In this document: positions 37,201 through 45,686 of the stretch, one piece after another | Layout of the letters: the number at the start of each line of letters is the position of its first letter | How positions within the stretch are numbered: the first letter of the stretch is position 1 | Assembly: GCA_965226775.1 (NCBI GenBank) | Contig: CBDDEI010000002.1 | Span: 930,001-994,000, forward strand | Direction of reading: 5' to 3' | DNA from: CBDDEI01 sp965226775 | GTDB lineage: Bacteria; Chloroflexota; Dehalococcoidia; SHYD01 | DNA length: 64,000 nt | The notes under the pieces: generated by a model | What the model saw: the letters and a program-made list of their open reading frames with translations, nothing else | Databases searched by the model: none | Told to the model about the DNA's origin: nothing | Made by a program: the position numbers and the translations under genes

Positions 37201-40200
37201 CGATCGTGTGTTTTTAGCGACGGTGCGCGTCGTGGTCGCACCGTCTGTGAACACAGGCGCTTGTTTTCCCGGCAATCCCCGCACTGCGTAGGCGGAGACC
37301 GCCTTGGCGCTCTTGCCTGGCCCTATTCCGTCTGTGTAGGAGGCGGTGGCCCGTAGGTAGTAGCCCAGATCGCCGGTTACCGGCGTGTAAGTGGTTCCAC
37401 TGATGGCGGCCCAATTAGACTTATCTATGGAACGCTCCCACGACCAGGTAACGTCATACGCGAATTCGGGATCGGCCACGGTGGCGGTCAACTGGGTATC
37501 GACCTGGGGCTGGAACGACGACAGCGTTACCGTGCCGGGTTCCTCGACGTTGTCGATGTCGATGGTTACATCGATATAGTCGGTGTCGCCGGACGGGTCA
37601 GTGGCGTTTACCTGCACGAAGTAGCTACTGGTGGTTTCATAGTCCAAGGCGGCCTTGGTCCGTAACTGGCCGGAGGACGTGTTAAAGTCGAAAGAGTCCG
37701 CGTCGGTGCCGTCCAGGCTGTAGGTTAGGGAGTCGTTGTTAGCGTCCGTGGCCGTGATCGGTGCGCCAATATTCACGCCAGCCGGCGTGTTTTCGGCGAT
37801 GGTAAGGGGGTCAATCGTCGATGGGAACTGGGGCGGGTTGTTGCCGGGCACCGCCACCCGCACTACATTGGCGGAGACCGCCCGGGCGCTCTTACCCGAC
37901 CCTCGTCCGTCGGTGTAGGAGGCGGTGGCCCGCAGGTAGCGGCCCTCATCGCCGGCAACTGGCGTGTAGCTGTAGCTGGTTGAGTTGGCCCCGCTGACGG
38001 CAGCCCAGGATGTTCTGTTTGAAGAACTCTCCCATAACCAAGTGATGTCGGTCTCGATGTCGTCGGGATCGGTCAGAGTGGCGGTTAGCGGGCTGCTAAC
38101 CACGGGCTGCACCGACGACAGGGCTACTGTCCCTGCTTCCTCAACGTCGGTGACGGTGATGGTTACAGTGGTAAAGTCGAGGTAGCCGGAAGGGTCGGCG
38201 ACAGATACTATCTCGGTGTAGCTGTCCCTGGTCTCGAAGTCCAAAGGGGCCTTGGTCCGCAACTGGCCGGACTTTGCATCAAAGTCGAAGAAGTTATTGT
38301 CGCTCAGCGTGTAGGTTAGGGGTTCGTTGTCGCAATCGGTGGCCGCGACTGGGTCGCCGATGTTCACGCCCGCCGCCGTGTTCTCTTGGATGGTACGGGT
38401 GGCCGCTCTCGACGGGAATTCCGGGAATTCGTTCTCTTGGGCGATCAGAACTGTCACCCTGATATTGGCATCGATCACCGGTTCCGTTTCAGTTTTGCCT
38501 TTGGCGTCCTTGCCGTCGCTGACTGACACGGTAACGGTGTAGCTCTTCTTGGTTTCGTAGTCTAGGATGGCCTTGGTCAGCAACTGGCCGGACTCTGCTT
38601 CAATGTCGAAGAACTCCGCGCTAGCGTTGTCCAAGGAGTAGATGAGCGTGTCGCCGCGTTCGGCGTCGGTGGCCGCGACTGGGTCGCCGAAATACATGCC
38701 CGCGTAGATGTTCTCGAATATGCAGCCGAGATTCAAGCCCGGGGAGGTGTTCTCGATTATGCCGCGCGTCGTGGCCGCGCCCTCGTCGAAGACCGGCGGA
38801 GCGTTGTCCCGGCGCGTCACCGTCACGGTGTAGGTAGGCGGCGCGGGGGTACCGTCCGATGTGGTGACCTTGATGGTGATCACGTTCCGCCCCATGTCGA
38901 GCGGCACCAGTGCACGGTTCGTGTAGGTCTCCGTGCCCTTCATGCTCGACACGGTGGCGCTGCCGTACAAGTACGCCGTTACTCTCGTGGATTCCACGTC
39001 GTGGGCTATGGAGGCGGTATAGGTGGTGGTGTCATTGTCAAAGGGCGGCTCAAGGATCGCGTCACTAAACGTCAGCTTGCTGATAGTGCAGAACGGCAGG
39101 TTTAGGCCGGGCGTATCTCCTTCGTCATTGGTGTCGCCGTCGTTGTTCGCATCCACAGCGATGAAGTCGTGGGCCGGGAAGCCGGGCTCAAGCTCCGAAT
39201 CGTCCACGATCTGGCGCAACCTTTCTGGCACGCACCCGGTCAACGAATTGCCCGCAAAACGTGTGGCTAGCAACCCATAACGGTTTAGTGCTTCACGAAT
39301 CGGCCCGCTTAACAGGTTGTTGTTAAGGTAGAGGAGATGCAGCTGGGGGAGGTCGGCCAGAGAAGCTGGGAGCGTCCCGCTGAGCCGGTTGCTGCTGAGA
39401 TCCAAGTCCGACAGCTGGTTGAGGCCGCGTAAGGCCGGGATGGGCCCGCTGAGCTGGTTGCTACTGAGATCCATGAACCACAGCTGGTCGAGGTCGTGCA
39501 AGTCCGGGATCGTCCCGCTGAGCCGGTTGCTATGGAGAGAAATCACGTGCAGCAAGGGGAGGCCGCTCAAGTCCGGGATGTTCCCCCTCAACTGGTTGTC
39601 ACTGAGGTCCAGGTCCCACAGCTCGGTGATGCTGCGCAACTCGACCGGAATCGTCCCACGCAAGTTGTTGCCAGGAAGGACTATGTCTGAGACGCGCCCT
39701 TGGTGCGCCCTGACGCCATACCAGTTGTAGAGGGGTTCGTCTGTCCCCCAGTTGGTGTTGTTCGTCCAGTTTGGGCCGCCTGTGCTGTTGTACAGCGCCA
39801 TCAACGCGGCCCGGTCCGACGCCAACGTACCCTCGCGTAACACCTGCACCGTGTAGGTCTGTTTGAGGGTGGCGTCCGATGGGGTGACCTCAATAGTGAT
39901 CTCGTTCGGCCCTATATCCAGGGGCACCGATGCTCCATTCGTGTAGGAATTCGTGCCTTTCTTGATGGACAACCTGTCGCGCTCGTTGTTCAACGTCACC
40001 GTCACTGTCGTGGATGCCAGGTCGTTGGCCACGGAGGCGGTGTAGGCCGCCGTGCCGCTGGCGAAGGCGGGAGGATCGAGGGTTATGTCGCTGAAGGCCA
40101 GCTCGCTGAGCAGGCAGAACGGCAGCTTCAGGCCGGGGGTGTCGTCCAAGTGATCGGTGTCGCCATCGCCGTTCGCGTCCACTGCTCTGAAGTCGTGGGC

Positions 40201-41166
40201 CGGGATGCCGGGCGGAATGTTCGCGGCGTCCATGAGGTAGCGCAACCCGTGGGGTACGCACCCGGTCAACGCATTGCCCGCGAAGCGTGTGACCTCCAAT
40301 GCGGTGAGACTGCCCAGCTCTTCCGGGATCTCTCCCGTCAGCATATTGTTCCGCAGGGACAGCAGCTCTAGCAGGCTGAGGCTGCCCAGCGAGGCCGGGA
40401 TCTCCCCCGTCAACATATTACTATGCAGGGACAGAAGCTCCAGTTTGCTCAGGGGGCTCAGGTCTGGAATCGTCCCGCTCAACTGGTTGCCCCAGAGAGA
40501 CAGTTCCTCCAGGTTAGTGAGACTGAGTAGCGAGGATGGGATTGCCCCGCTCAACTGGTTATCGTCAAGGTAGAGTTGCTCTAGGTTGGTGAGGCTGCTC
40601 AGATTCGGGATCGGCCCGCTCAACTCGTTATGGTGAAGGTGCAAGTGCTTTAGGCTAGTTAGGTTGTCCAGCGAGGCTGGGATCTCCCCACTCAACATAT
40701 TGCTCTGCAGGAACAGTTGCTCCAGGCTAGTGAGGCTGCCCAGCGAGCTCGGGATATCCCCACTAAACTGGTTGCTGAACAGAGACAGGACCGTCAGGTT
40801 AGTGAGGCTGCCCAAATCTGGAATCCCCCCGCTCAACTGGTTGCCCCAGAGAGACAGTACCTCCAGGTTGGTGAGATTGCCCACCCAGTCTGGGATCGGC
40901 CCGTACAACTGGTTATCGTTAAGGTAGAGTTGCTCCAGGTTGGTGAGGCGGCTCAGGTCCGGAATCTTCCCGCTCAACTCATTATTGTCAAGGTGCAACT
41001 CTCTCAGGCTAGTGAGGCGGCTCAGGTCCGGGATCGGTCCACTCAACTGGTTATCGTCAAGGTACAGTTGCTCCAGAGTGGTGAGGTCGCCCACCCAGCG
41101 CGGGATCGCCCCGCTTAACTGGGTACGACCAAGATTCAGGTTCTGGAGCTTGGTGAGGCGGCTCAC
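34258..41166 (-). CDS. giant LRR/cadherin/repeat surface protein, main part
   Basis: 2302 residues, continuing in another frame from 41163-42080. Order: many 24-residue leucine-rich repeats (NLTNLEQLYLDDNQLSGPIP type, about 1-320). Then a Ca-binding-like DANGDGDTD loop, a cadherin-like beta-sandwich, a second LRR block (about 450-660) with another DANNDGDTN loop, and four cadherin-type repeats (IxENTxxGxNIGxPVAATD; about 790-1400). A Gly/Ser linker (about 1407-1464), a ZU5-like segment and three and a half 223-residue Fn3-like repeats (about 1640-2302) follow. No LPXTG or other anchor is seen; it ends TYVFWCH. Probably exported adhesin or matrix protein. Confidence 0.8.
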   Translation of the reverse strand: MSRLTKLQNLNLGRTQLSGAIPRWVGDLTTLEQLYLDDNQLSGPIPDLSRLTSLRELHLDNNELSGKIPDLSRLTNLEQLYLNDNQLYGPIPDWVGNLTNLEVLSLWGNQLSGGIPDLGSLTNLTVLSLFSNQFSGDIPSSLGSLTSLEQLFLQSNMLSGEIPASLDNLTSLKHLHLHHNELSGPIPNLSSLTNLEQLYLDDNQLSGAIPSSLLSLTNLEELSLWGNQLSGTIPDLSPLSKLELLSLHSNMLTGEIPASLGSLSLLELLSLRNNMLTGEIPEELGSLTALEVTRFAGNALTGCVPHGLRYLMDAANIPPGIPAHDFRAVDANGDGDTDHLDDTPGLKLPFCLLSELAFSDITLDPPAFASGTAAYTASVANDLASTTVTVTLNNERDRLSIKKGTNSYTNGASVPLDIGPNEITIEVTPSDATLKQTYTVQVLREGTLASDRAALMALYNSTGGPNWTNNTNWGTDEPLYNWYGVRAHQGRVSDIVLPGNNLRGTIPVELRSITELWDLDLSDNQLRGNIPDLSGLPLLHVISLHSNRLSGTIPDLHDLDQLWFMDLSSNQLSGPIPALRGLNQLSDLDLSSNRLSGTLPASLADLPQLHLLYLNNNLLSGPIREALNRYGLLATRFAGNSLTGCVPERLRQIVDDSELEPGFPAHDFIAVDANNDGDTNDEGDTPGLNLPFCTISKLTFSDAILEPPFDNDTTTYTASIAHDVESTRVTAYLYGSATVSSMKGTETYTNRALVPLDMGRNVITIKVTTSDGTPAPPTYTVTVTRRDNAPPVFDEGAATTRGIIENTSPGLNLGCIFENIYAGMYFGDPVAATDAERGDTLIYSLDNASAEFFDIEAESGQLLTKAILDYETKKSYTVTVSVSDGKDAKGKTETEPVIDANIRVTVLIAQENEFPEFPSRAATRTIQENTAAGVNIGDPVAATDCDNEPLTYTLSDNNFFDFDAKSGQLRTKAPLDFETRDSYTEIVSVADPSGYLDFTTVTITVTDVEEAGTVALSSVQPVVSSPLTATLTDPDDIETDITWLWESSSNRTSWAAVSGANSTSYSYTPVAGDEGRYLRATASYTDGRGSGKSARAVSANVVRVAVPGNNPPQFPSTIDPLTIAENTPAGVNIGAPITATDANNDSLTYSLDGTDADSFDFNTSSGQLRTKAALDYETTSSYFVQVNATDPSGDTDYIDVTIDIDNVEEPGTVTLSSFQPQVDTQLTATVADPEFAYDVTWSWERSIDKSNWAAISGTTYTPVTGDLGYYLRATASYTDGIGPGKSAKAVSAYAVRGLPGKQAPVFTDGATTTRTVAKNTRSGVNIGAPVAATDGDNDRLTYSLGGPEAESFDIVASSGQLLTKAPLDRVYKRSYSVYVNVHDGGRDYIGRLETNPMIDATIRVTINISSGGNSGGNSGGNSGGSSGGSSGGSSGGSSGGSSGGSSGGSSGGSSGGSGGGGSGGGGRPATVTTPSPTPMATLTPIELQFSGPVVAGPTVTGTVVPEGNTVGVHGGANQPGGVYVNFQPGAVGAPVGITVSVSNTALRGVEAPCGTILLPLTIDIIPETPTTLGRPVTIEIYLSRPLVAAAGNDLNNLTVGVVTSSGVQLLPVEVVNGRLVVTIDHLSTFVLLVVTKPGQSLTQPPMGDASSMSPLLQWTQPVGTTWFQVQVIPFNNDGIGIDLLIGDRAQVQAAQYQVKAPSFGSADPNYVLLPDMTYFWRVRTTSVATNPTEADWCGWSVRSFKTPPTSTSTISRVAPEMFGRVSTRTPTLTWTNSNTRVFYYEVQVSKDHTFGPNAFLYSEYVHGGVSSPLNSYVIPDAFPLEAGTIYYWRVRPRIQGDGTPLPWSATYVFQVVNPHSSPTLTQPPWGDASSMGPLLQWRQAANTTWFQVQVAPYNNDGIGIDLIIGDSAQVRAAQYQVMAPRFGSADPNYVMLPDMTYVWRVRTTSVLTRPTEADWSAWATSNFRTPPTSTSTISRVAPEMFGQVSTRTPTLTWTNSNTSVFYYEVQVSKDHTFGPNAFLYNEYVHGGASSPPNSYMIPAAYPLELGEFYYWRVRPRIQGDGTPLPWSATYVFQVVNPNSSPTLTQPPWGDASSMGPLLQWTQPPGTTWFQVQVIPFNNDGISIDLIIGDSAQVRAAQYQVMAPSFGSADPNYVMLPDMTYVWRVRTATVLTNPTEADWSAWSTSSFKTPPASSSTISRIAPEMFEQVTTRTPTLIWANSNPGVFYYEVQVSKDHTFGPNAFLYNEYVHGGVSSPPNSYMIPAAYPLELGNYFYWRVRPRIQGDGTPLPWSDTYVFWCH
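34290..36240 (-). repeat. three 669-bp in-frame repeats
   Basis: The segment CGGCAGCGG recurs at 34291, 34960 and 35629, an exact spacing of 669 bp (223 codons), with near-identical sequence between. A fourth, partial unit lies at the start. Each unit encodes two Fn3-like modules. Recent unequal crossing-over is likely. Confidence 0.9.
36775..36945. repeat. Gly/Ser-coding minisatellite
   Basis: Short tandem repeats of 9-12 bp (core CCACCGCTGCTG) encode a flexible SGGSSGGNSGG linker on the minus strand. Plus-strand reading frames across it are artefacts of the repeat. Confidence 0.9.
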
Positions 41167-42080
41167 GTCTGGAAACGGTCCGCTAAACGGGTTGCCCCGC
41201 AGAGGTAGAGTTGCTCCAGGTTGGTGAGGTTGCTCACCCAGCGCGGGATCGCTCCACTCAACTCGTTATGGTCAAGGTAGAGTTGCTCCAGATTGGTGAG
41301 GTTGCCCAGCCAGCCCGGGAGCGTCCCGTTAAGCTGGTTGTCCCCTAGATCCAGGTGCTCCAGCTGGCTGAGGCCGCTCAGGTTCGGGATATTCCCGCTT
41401 AACTTATTCTCACTGAGCATCAGGGAAGTGAGGCTGGTAAGGCTGCGCAACTCGGACGGCAGGGTTCCGACCAAGTTGTTGTCATCAAGTTCCAGGTCAG
41501 TGACGCGGCCGTCGGCGTCCGTGGTGACGCCATCCCAGTTAGCGAGGGTCAGACTGCTTCCCCAGTTGTTTTTGGTCGTCCAGTTTGCGCTGTCCGTGCT
41601 GTTGTACAGTGCCATCAGCGCTATCGTGTCCGTTGCCACCGGCCCCTCGCGGATCACTAGCACTCCGTAGGTCTGCGTCGTCGTCGCCACGCTGTCCGTA
41701 TGGCTCACCACCACGTTGATGCGCTTGCCGCCCCCCGCGGGAATGTTCACCTGCTGGCCGGCGGTGTTCGCGTCGGCGTCCGTTGCCAGTGTCCCATCAG
41801 CGTCCTGATAGGCCACGGTGCCGTCGCCATCCGCCCTGCCCTCGATGGTGATCTGAGTCACGGTGTCGGCCACGGGGACTGTGTAGAAATATACCGTTCT
41901 GCTAAACGCGGGCGTTAGCGTCCCTGGGGTCACCGTGAGCGCGGTGAGGGTGGCGTCCGCAGCGGTATGGGCGCGGGCCAGGTTAGGCCATGAAATAGAG
42001 AGCGCGAGGGCGGCAATTAGGCCAACAATGGCAAATAGGCCCAGTGCGCTAACCGTACTAGTGAACGTTCTTTTACGCAT
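41163..42080 (-). CDS. giant LRR surface protein, N-terminal part before the frameshift
   Basis: 305 residues: signal peptide or anchor (about 11-38, hydrophobic, ending ARAHTA), a cadherin-like beta-sandwich (LTALTVTPGTLTPAFSRTVY), an LRR N-cap (ALMALYNSTDSANW) and the first LRRs. The LRR frame breaks at 41201-41204, where two extra bases (AG, seen on the plus strand) follow NLEQLYL. The repeat continues in the next frame as RGNPFSGPFPDVSRLT. Together about 2600 residues. Start ATG at 42080; no strong ribosome-binding site is seen. Confidence 0.8.
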   Translation of the reverse strand: MRKRTFTSTVSALGLFAIVGLIAALALSISWPNLARAHTAADATLTALTVTPGTLTPAFSRTVYFYTVPVADTVTQITIEGRADGDGTVAYQDADGTLATDADANTAGQQVNIPAGGGKRINVVVSHTDSVATTTQTYGVLVIREGPVATDTIALMALYNSTDSANWTTKNNWGSSLTLANWDGVTTDADGRVTDLELDDNNLVGTLPSELRSLTSLTSLMLSENKLSGNIPNLSGLSQLEHLDLGDNQLNGTLPGWLGNLTNLEQLYLDHNELSGAIPRWVSNLTNLEQLYLCGATRLADRFQT

Positions 42081-42566
42081 GGTGTAACGTTTTACAACCC
42101 CTATCTTTGGCTAGTAGCCGGGCTAACATCCATCCTCCTTCCCCTGCTAGTGAAAGAAGGTCTAACAGCCTCAGCGGGAAGGGGCTGTGCTTGACTAGGA
42201 TGGTTAGGTTGTTCTGGGGCCTAGTAATCATGTTTTATAGTTCGGTTACGTGAAGAGCCCATACCTTGCGTAAGATGCCACCAGTATGTCCTCCTATACT
42301 ACTACATTTTGAGTTCGTACGAAATGCAATACTAAATAGGCAATCTTTTTAGTGAATTTTCGAAACCATACTACGCGTCGCATCGATGATAGTCAACGGG
42401 ATTTACTAGGGAACAACGGGCAACCGCCGCCCGCGCGGAGAGGCCATTCGTAGCAGGTCTGGGCGCAGTTTTGTGGCAGAAGAACAAACGCGAATAGAGC
42501 GTTGGACTTGCCTCGCGGAAGGGTCGGCTCTAGTATGTGCTCTATCCTGATCTTGAGGAGGAAAGC
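42081..42566. other. intergenic region between divergent genes
   Basis: Nearly 500 bp with no gene seen. The half next to the LRR gene contains short GC-rich inverted repeats; the middle (about 42290-42380) is AT-rich and could hold promoters for both flanking genes, but no clear -35/-10 pair was found. Confidence 0.5.
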
Positions 42567-42977
42567 ATGTCCCTTTTAACTCGTGCAGTAGCGGCCTATC
42601 TGGTGTTGTTGGCGGTAACGGTGGCCGTGCATTTCATCATTACCCCGTTGTACCACCCCGGCGGGGATGCGCCGTTCGAGGTGTGGGCTTTCCATAACTG
42701 GTTCATGGCTGTAGGCATAACCCTCACTCTGGCCGCTAGCTACTCAGAAAAGCGGCGTGTCGATGGCGACGGTTCGGCAGACTTGAAGCGCTCCCTCGAA
42801 GCGAACGCGGTTTTCTACCTGGCAGCCGTCGTGTTCATGCTGTTCTTCTGGAATTGGTTCAGCGCGCTGTCCCCCAACAATCAGCCCAGCGGTGATTACT
42901 GGACCGTCATCGACACCCTTATGCCCATCGTAGTGGGCGTCACCGGCTGTCGTATGTGGCGTAACGCTGCCGAATAG
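42567..42977 (+). CDS. small four-helix membrane protein
   Basis: 136 residues with about four hydrophobic segments (about 8-28, 40-58, 80-100, 112-130). Family not recognised. The frame opens at 42537, but ATG 42567 has a strong GAGGAGG ribosome-binding site 5 nt upstream and begins MSLLTRAVAAYL, so it is chosen. Confidence 0.7.
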   Translation: MSLLTRAVAAYLVLLAVTVAVHFIITPLYHPGGDAPFEVWAFHNWFMAVGITLTLAASYSEKRRVDGDGSADLKRSLEANAVFYLAAVVFMLFFWNWFSALSPNNQPSGDYWTVIDTLMPIVVGVTGCRMWRNAAE

Positions 42978-43015
42978 TCCTGCTGCGCCGCAACGGAGCA
43001 CGAGCCTCGGGCAGC

Positions 43016-43045
43016 TTGGAGTTCCAGCGCAGGCATTGCTATAGT
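43016..43045 (+). promoter_or_regulatory. candidate promoter for the stress-protein gene
   Basis: TTGGAG, an 18-bp spacer and TATAGT, ending 47 bp before the chosen ATG at 43092. Confidence 0.45.
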
Positions 43046-43091
43046 AGAAGCATCGGAAAGAATGGTAGAGGCAGCAAAGGAGGAACACATC

Positions 43092-44105
43092 ATGTTGAGC
43101 AAGTTGTTGGTTCCCCTAGATGGCTCCGCACTATCGGAGCAAGTTCTGCCCATGAGCAGATTCCTGGCGAAAAAGCTGGGAAGCACGATAACCCTTTTGC
43201 ATACAGTAGATATCAGAGCCCTGCAGACGGGCGATCCGGTCTACGAGCACGTGGGTGAGACAGAGACTGAGATAATCAGTTCCACGAGTGCGGAGGCCGA
43301 TGATGCGCTTCGCTCTAGTATGGCCACGGCGGGCCCGCCGGAGCACCACGCCTACATTGGCCAGCTGCTGGCGGAAACGCAGACCCGCGCCACGGCGTAC
43401 TTGCGGAAGCTGGCCGAAGGCATCGCACAGGAAGGTATCGCCGTAGATACCCATGTAGAAGTGGGCGAGTCGGCAGAGGCCATCGTCCGCTATGCAGAGA
43501 AGGAAGGGTGCGACTTCATTGCTATGAGCACCCACGGGCGCACCGGCTTGGCGCGCTGGACGATGGGCAGTGTGACGGATAGAGTCCTCCGTCATACGGA
43601 GAAACCGCTGCTCATCTACCGGCCTGGCGATGAGGGCCAAGCGCCCAAGGCGGAGGTCCGCAGGATCATCCTGCCTGTGGACGGCTCGCCACTGGCAGAG
43701 CAAGCGCTCCCGCTGGTGGAGGAACTGGCGGAGAAGCTGGGCGTGCCGGTGGAGCTGGCCTACGTTGTTTCGACGCCTACCTTGGCCTATGCAGACCCGC
43801 TGCCCTACGGCGGCGCCGAGATCGCCGTAGACGTGCAGGATGCCATGGGGCGGGAGGCCGGCAGCTACCTGGCCAAGACGGCTGACCGCTTGAAGAGCAA
43901 GCAGATCCAGGTAGAGCCACAGTTGCTGCACGGCGATGCCAGCGCAGAGCTAGTGGAACTCATCAGTAAGACACCAGAGGCGATGACCGTAATGACCACC
44001 CACGGGCGCAGTGGCGTGGGGCGTTTCCTTTTAGGCAGCGTTACCGATAAGGTGGTGAGCCGGTCAGGCGGGCCGGTGCTGGTTATCCGAGCAAAGCAAG
44101 AGTAG
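43092..44105 (+). CDS. tandem universal stress protein
   Basis: 337 residues forming two UspA domains. Each starts with a beta strand and Asp (LLVPLDGS; IILPVDGS) and ends with an ATP-binding loop: STHGRTGLARWTMGSVTD and TTHGRSGVGRFLLGSVTD (G-2x-G-9x-G-S/T type), so both domains should bind ATP. ATG 43092 has AAAGGAGG 8 nt upstream; an earlier in-frame start at 43062 is less likely. Cytoplasmic stress-survival role inferred from the family. Confidence 0.92.
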   Translation: MLSKLLVPLDGSALSEQVLPMSRFLAKKLGSTITLLHTVDIRALQTGDPVYEHVGETETEIISSTSAEADDALRSSMATAGPPEHHAYIGQLLAETQTRATAYLRKLAEGIAQEGIAVDTHVEVGESAEAIVRYAEKEGCDFIAMSTHGRTGLARWTMGSVTDRVLRHTEKPLLIYRPGDEGQAPKAEVRRIILPVDGSPLAEQALPLVEELAEKLGVPVELAYVVSTPTLAYADPLPYGGAEIAVDVQDAMGREAGSYLAKTADRLKSKQIQVEPQLLHGDASAELVELISKTPEAMTVMTTHGRSGVGRFLLGSVTDKVVSRSGGPVLVIRAKQE

Positions 44106-44121
44106 AAACCTTCTTACGGCT

Positions 44122-44153
44122 GCAGGGCCCCTCGCAACAGCGAGGGGCCCTGC
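44122..44153 (+). terminator. rho-independent terminator after the stress-protein gene
   Basis: 14-bp perfect GC-rich stem (GCAGGGCCCCTCGC and its complement), 4-nt loop AACA, followed by TTTGT. Starts 16 bp after the stop codon. Confidence 0.9.
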
Positions 44154-44228
44154 TTTGTGCCTGAAATAAGCGGCGGCTATGATAAGATAGTCACGAATTC
44201 CACAACACGCAATAAGGCAGGAACTCCC

Positions 44229-45153
44229 ATGGCAGACATCTATGACGTGGTCATTATTGGCGGCGGCCCCGCAGGCCTGGCAGCGGCCCTCTACGCATCG
44301 CGCGGCCTGCATTCCACCCTCATCGTAGAGAAGGGGATGGTAGGCGGGCAGATCACCCACACCGAACGCGTGGAGGACTACCCCGGCATGCCGGACGGTA
44401 TTGGCGGCGCGGAGCTGGGCAAGGCCATGTGGGACCAGGTGACCCGGTTTGGGACGAAGACCATCACCGCGGAAGCGCTCTCTATAGAGGCGCAGGGAGA
44501 ACTCAAGACCGTGCGCACTACCGAGGGTGAGATGCAGGCGCGGACGGTGGTGCTGGCCTGCGGCAGTGTACGCAACTATCTTGGCGTGCCCGGCGAGCGT
44601 GAGCTGGCAGGTAAGGGCGTGGGCGCCTACGCCCTCTATGATGCGACGAAGTTCCAGGGACAGCAGGTTGTTGTGGTAGGCGGCGGCGATACGGCTCTGT
44701 CTGAGGCCCTGGCCTTGAGCAAGAGCGCGTCTAAGGTGACTATTGTGCACCGGAGGGACCGCTTCCGGGCCATCGCGGCGCTCCAGGAGCAGGTGGAAGC
44801 GGCCGAGAACATAGAGGTGCAGTGGAACACGGTGGTCGACGCGATCCTGGGCACGGAGAAGGTCACCAGGAGTGGCGTTGCGGGACACTGTTACTGGGGA
44901 GAAGAGCGAGCTCGCCACCGCGGGTGTGTTCGTGCACATTGGCTACCGGCCCAACACGGAGTGGTTTGCGCAACTCCTGGCTCCTCAGCCGGACGGCAGA
45001 ATAGCCACGGACGAGTGGATGACCACCAGCCTGCCTGGGGTATTTGTAGCCGGCGACGTGCGGGCGAACACCGTGCAGCAGGTGATTAGCGCGGCGGGTG
45101 ACGGCGCAACTGCGGCCATTGCCGCCGACCACTATCTCAACGGCGCAGAATAG
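44229..45153 (+). CDS. thioredoxin reductase-like FAD/NADPH oxidoreductase lacking CxxC (frameshifted)
   Basis: TrxB-fold protein: FAD motif IIGGGPAGLAAALYASRG, NADPH motif VVVGGGDTALSEA with HRRDRFRA, and the C-terminal FAD segment PGVFVAGDVRANTVQQV. Where TrxB has CATC before the NADPH domain, this protein reads AYALYDATKF, so the redox cysteines are absent. A one-base insertion (A at about 44868) splits the frame; restoring it gives VTGVALRD and about 307 residues. ATG 44229 is preferred over the upstream 44157. Could be a ferredoxin/flavodoxin reductase-like relative; partner unknown. Confidence 0.8.
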
Positions 45154-45373
45154 CCTTCGTTTTGCCCTGGCCATTCATTGTACCTAGGCGCCAGGGTCAC
45201 ACACGGATAGCGCTCCTCCTAGGGCGATAGCCCTTCAACCTTAAACCCACGGAACTGCGCCAGGGTCAACGCTTGGCTCTTAGGACGCCGCGCCAAGCAT
45301 TGCGTTCGGTATGGAGAGGCCTGGCTGAGGGGCCGTCCACCAGCTAAGATAAGAGATGCAAGGGGGACACGCC

Positions 45374-45607
45374 ATGACGAACCAAGTTACCTGGGAAGTA
45401 ACGTATCTCTGCCGCCGGCTGAACTACGAGGAGGCCATTATCATCGCCGCCGCTAATCACGAAGAGGCGCTGGGCAGCGAGATAGAGTGCCCGTACCATG
45501 AGGGCCAGCAGCTAGGCGCAATCCATGCGCACTTTTCCGGCCAGCCCGTGACAGAGCGGGACGAGGGTGAGCACCCCCACCACGGTATTGAGCACCTCTT
45601 GCAATAG
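45374..45607 (+). CDS. small hypothetical protein
   Basis: 77 residues, acidic and His-rich towards the end (HAHFSG, EHPHHGIEHLL). No family recognised. ATG 45374 has AAGGGGG 9 nt upstream; an in-frame ATG at 45356 lies before that site. The beta strand WEVTYLCRR followed by an Ala-rich helix gives it a folded look. Confidence 0.55.
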   Translation: MTNQVTWEVTYLCRRLNYEEAIIIAAANHEEALGSEIECPYHEGQQLGAIHAHFSGQPVTERDEGEHPHHGIEHLLQ

Positions 45608-45618
45608 AGGCCCATTCC

Positions 45619-45647
45619 TTGACGTTCGTGCCTGCGCAAACTAGACT
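45619..45647 (+). promoter_or_regulatory. candidate promoter for ribBA
   Basis: TTGACG, a 17-bp spacer and TAGACT, 40 bp before the ribBA ATG. The leader is too short for an FMN riboswitch and none of its conserved segments is seen. Confidence 0.55.
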
Positions 45648-45686
45648 TGAGATACGGAACCGTGTAATGGGGCGTAAGGAGGCGAG

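Noticed and set aside
41163..41210. Programmed ribosomal frameshift in the giant LRR gene
   Set aside because: The break is a plain two-base duplication within a repeat; no slippery heptamer or downstream pseudoknot is evident.
45608..45686. FMN riboswitch before ribBA
   Set aside because: The leader after the candidate promoter is only about 40 nt and none of the conserved RFN segments is present.
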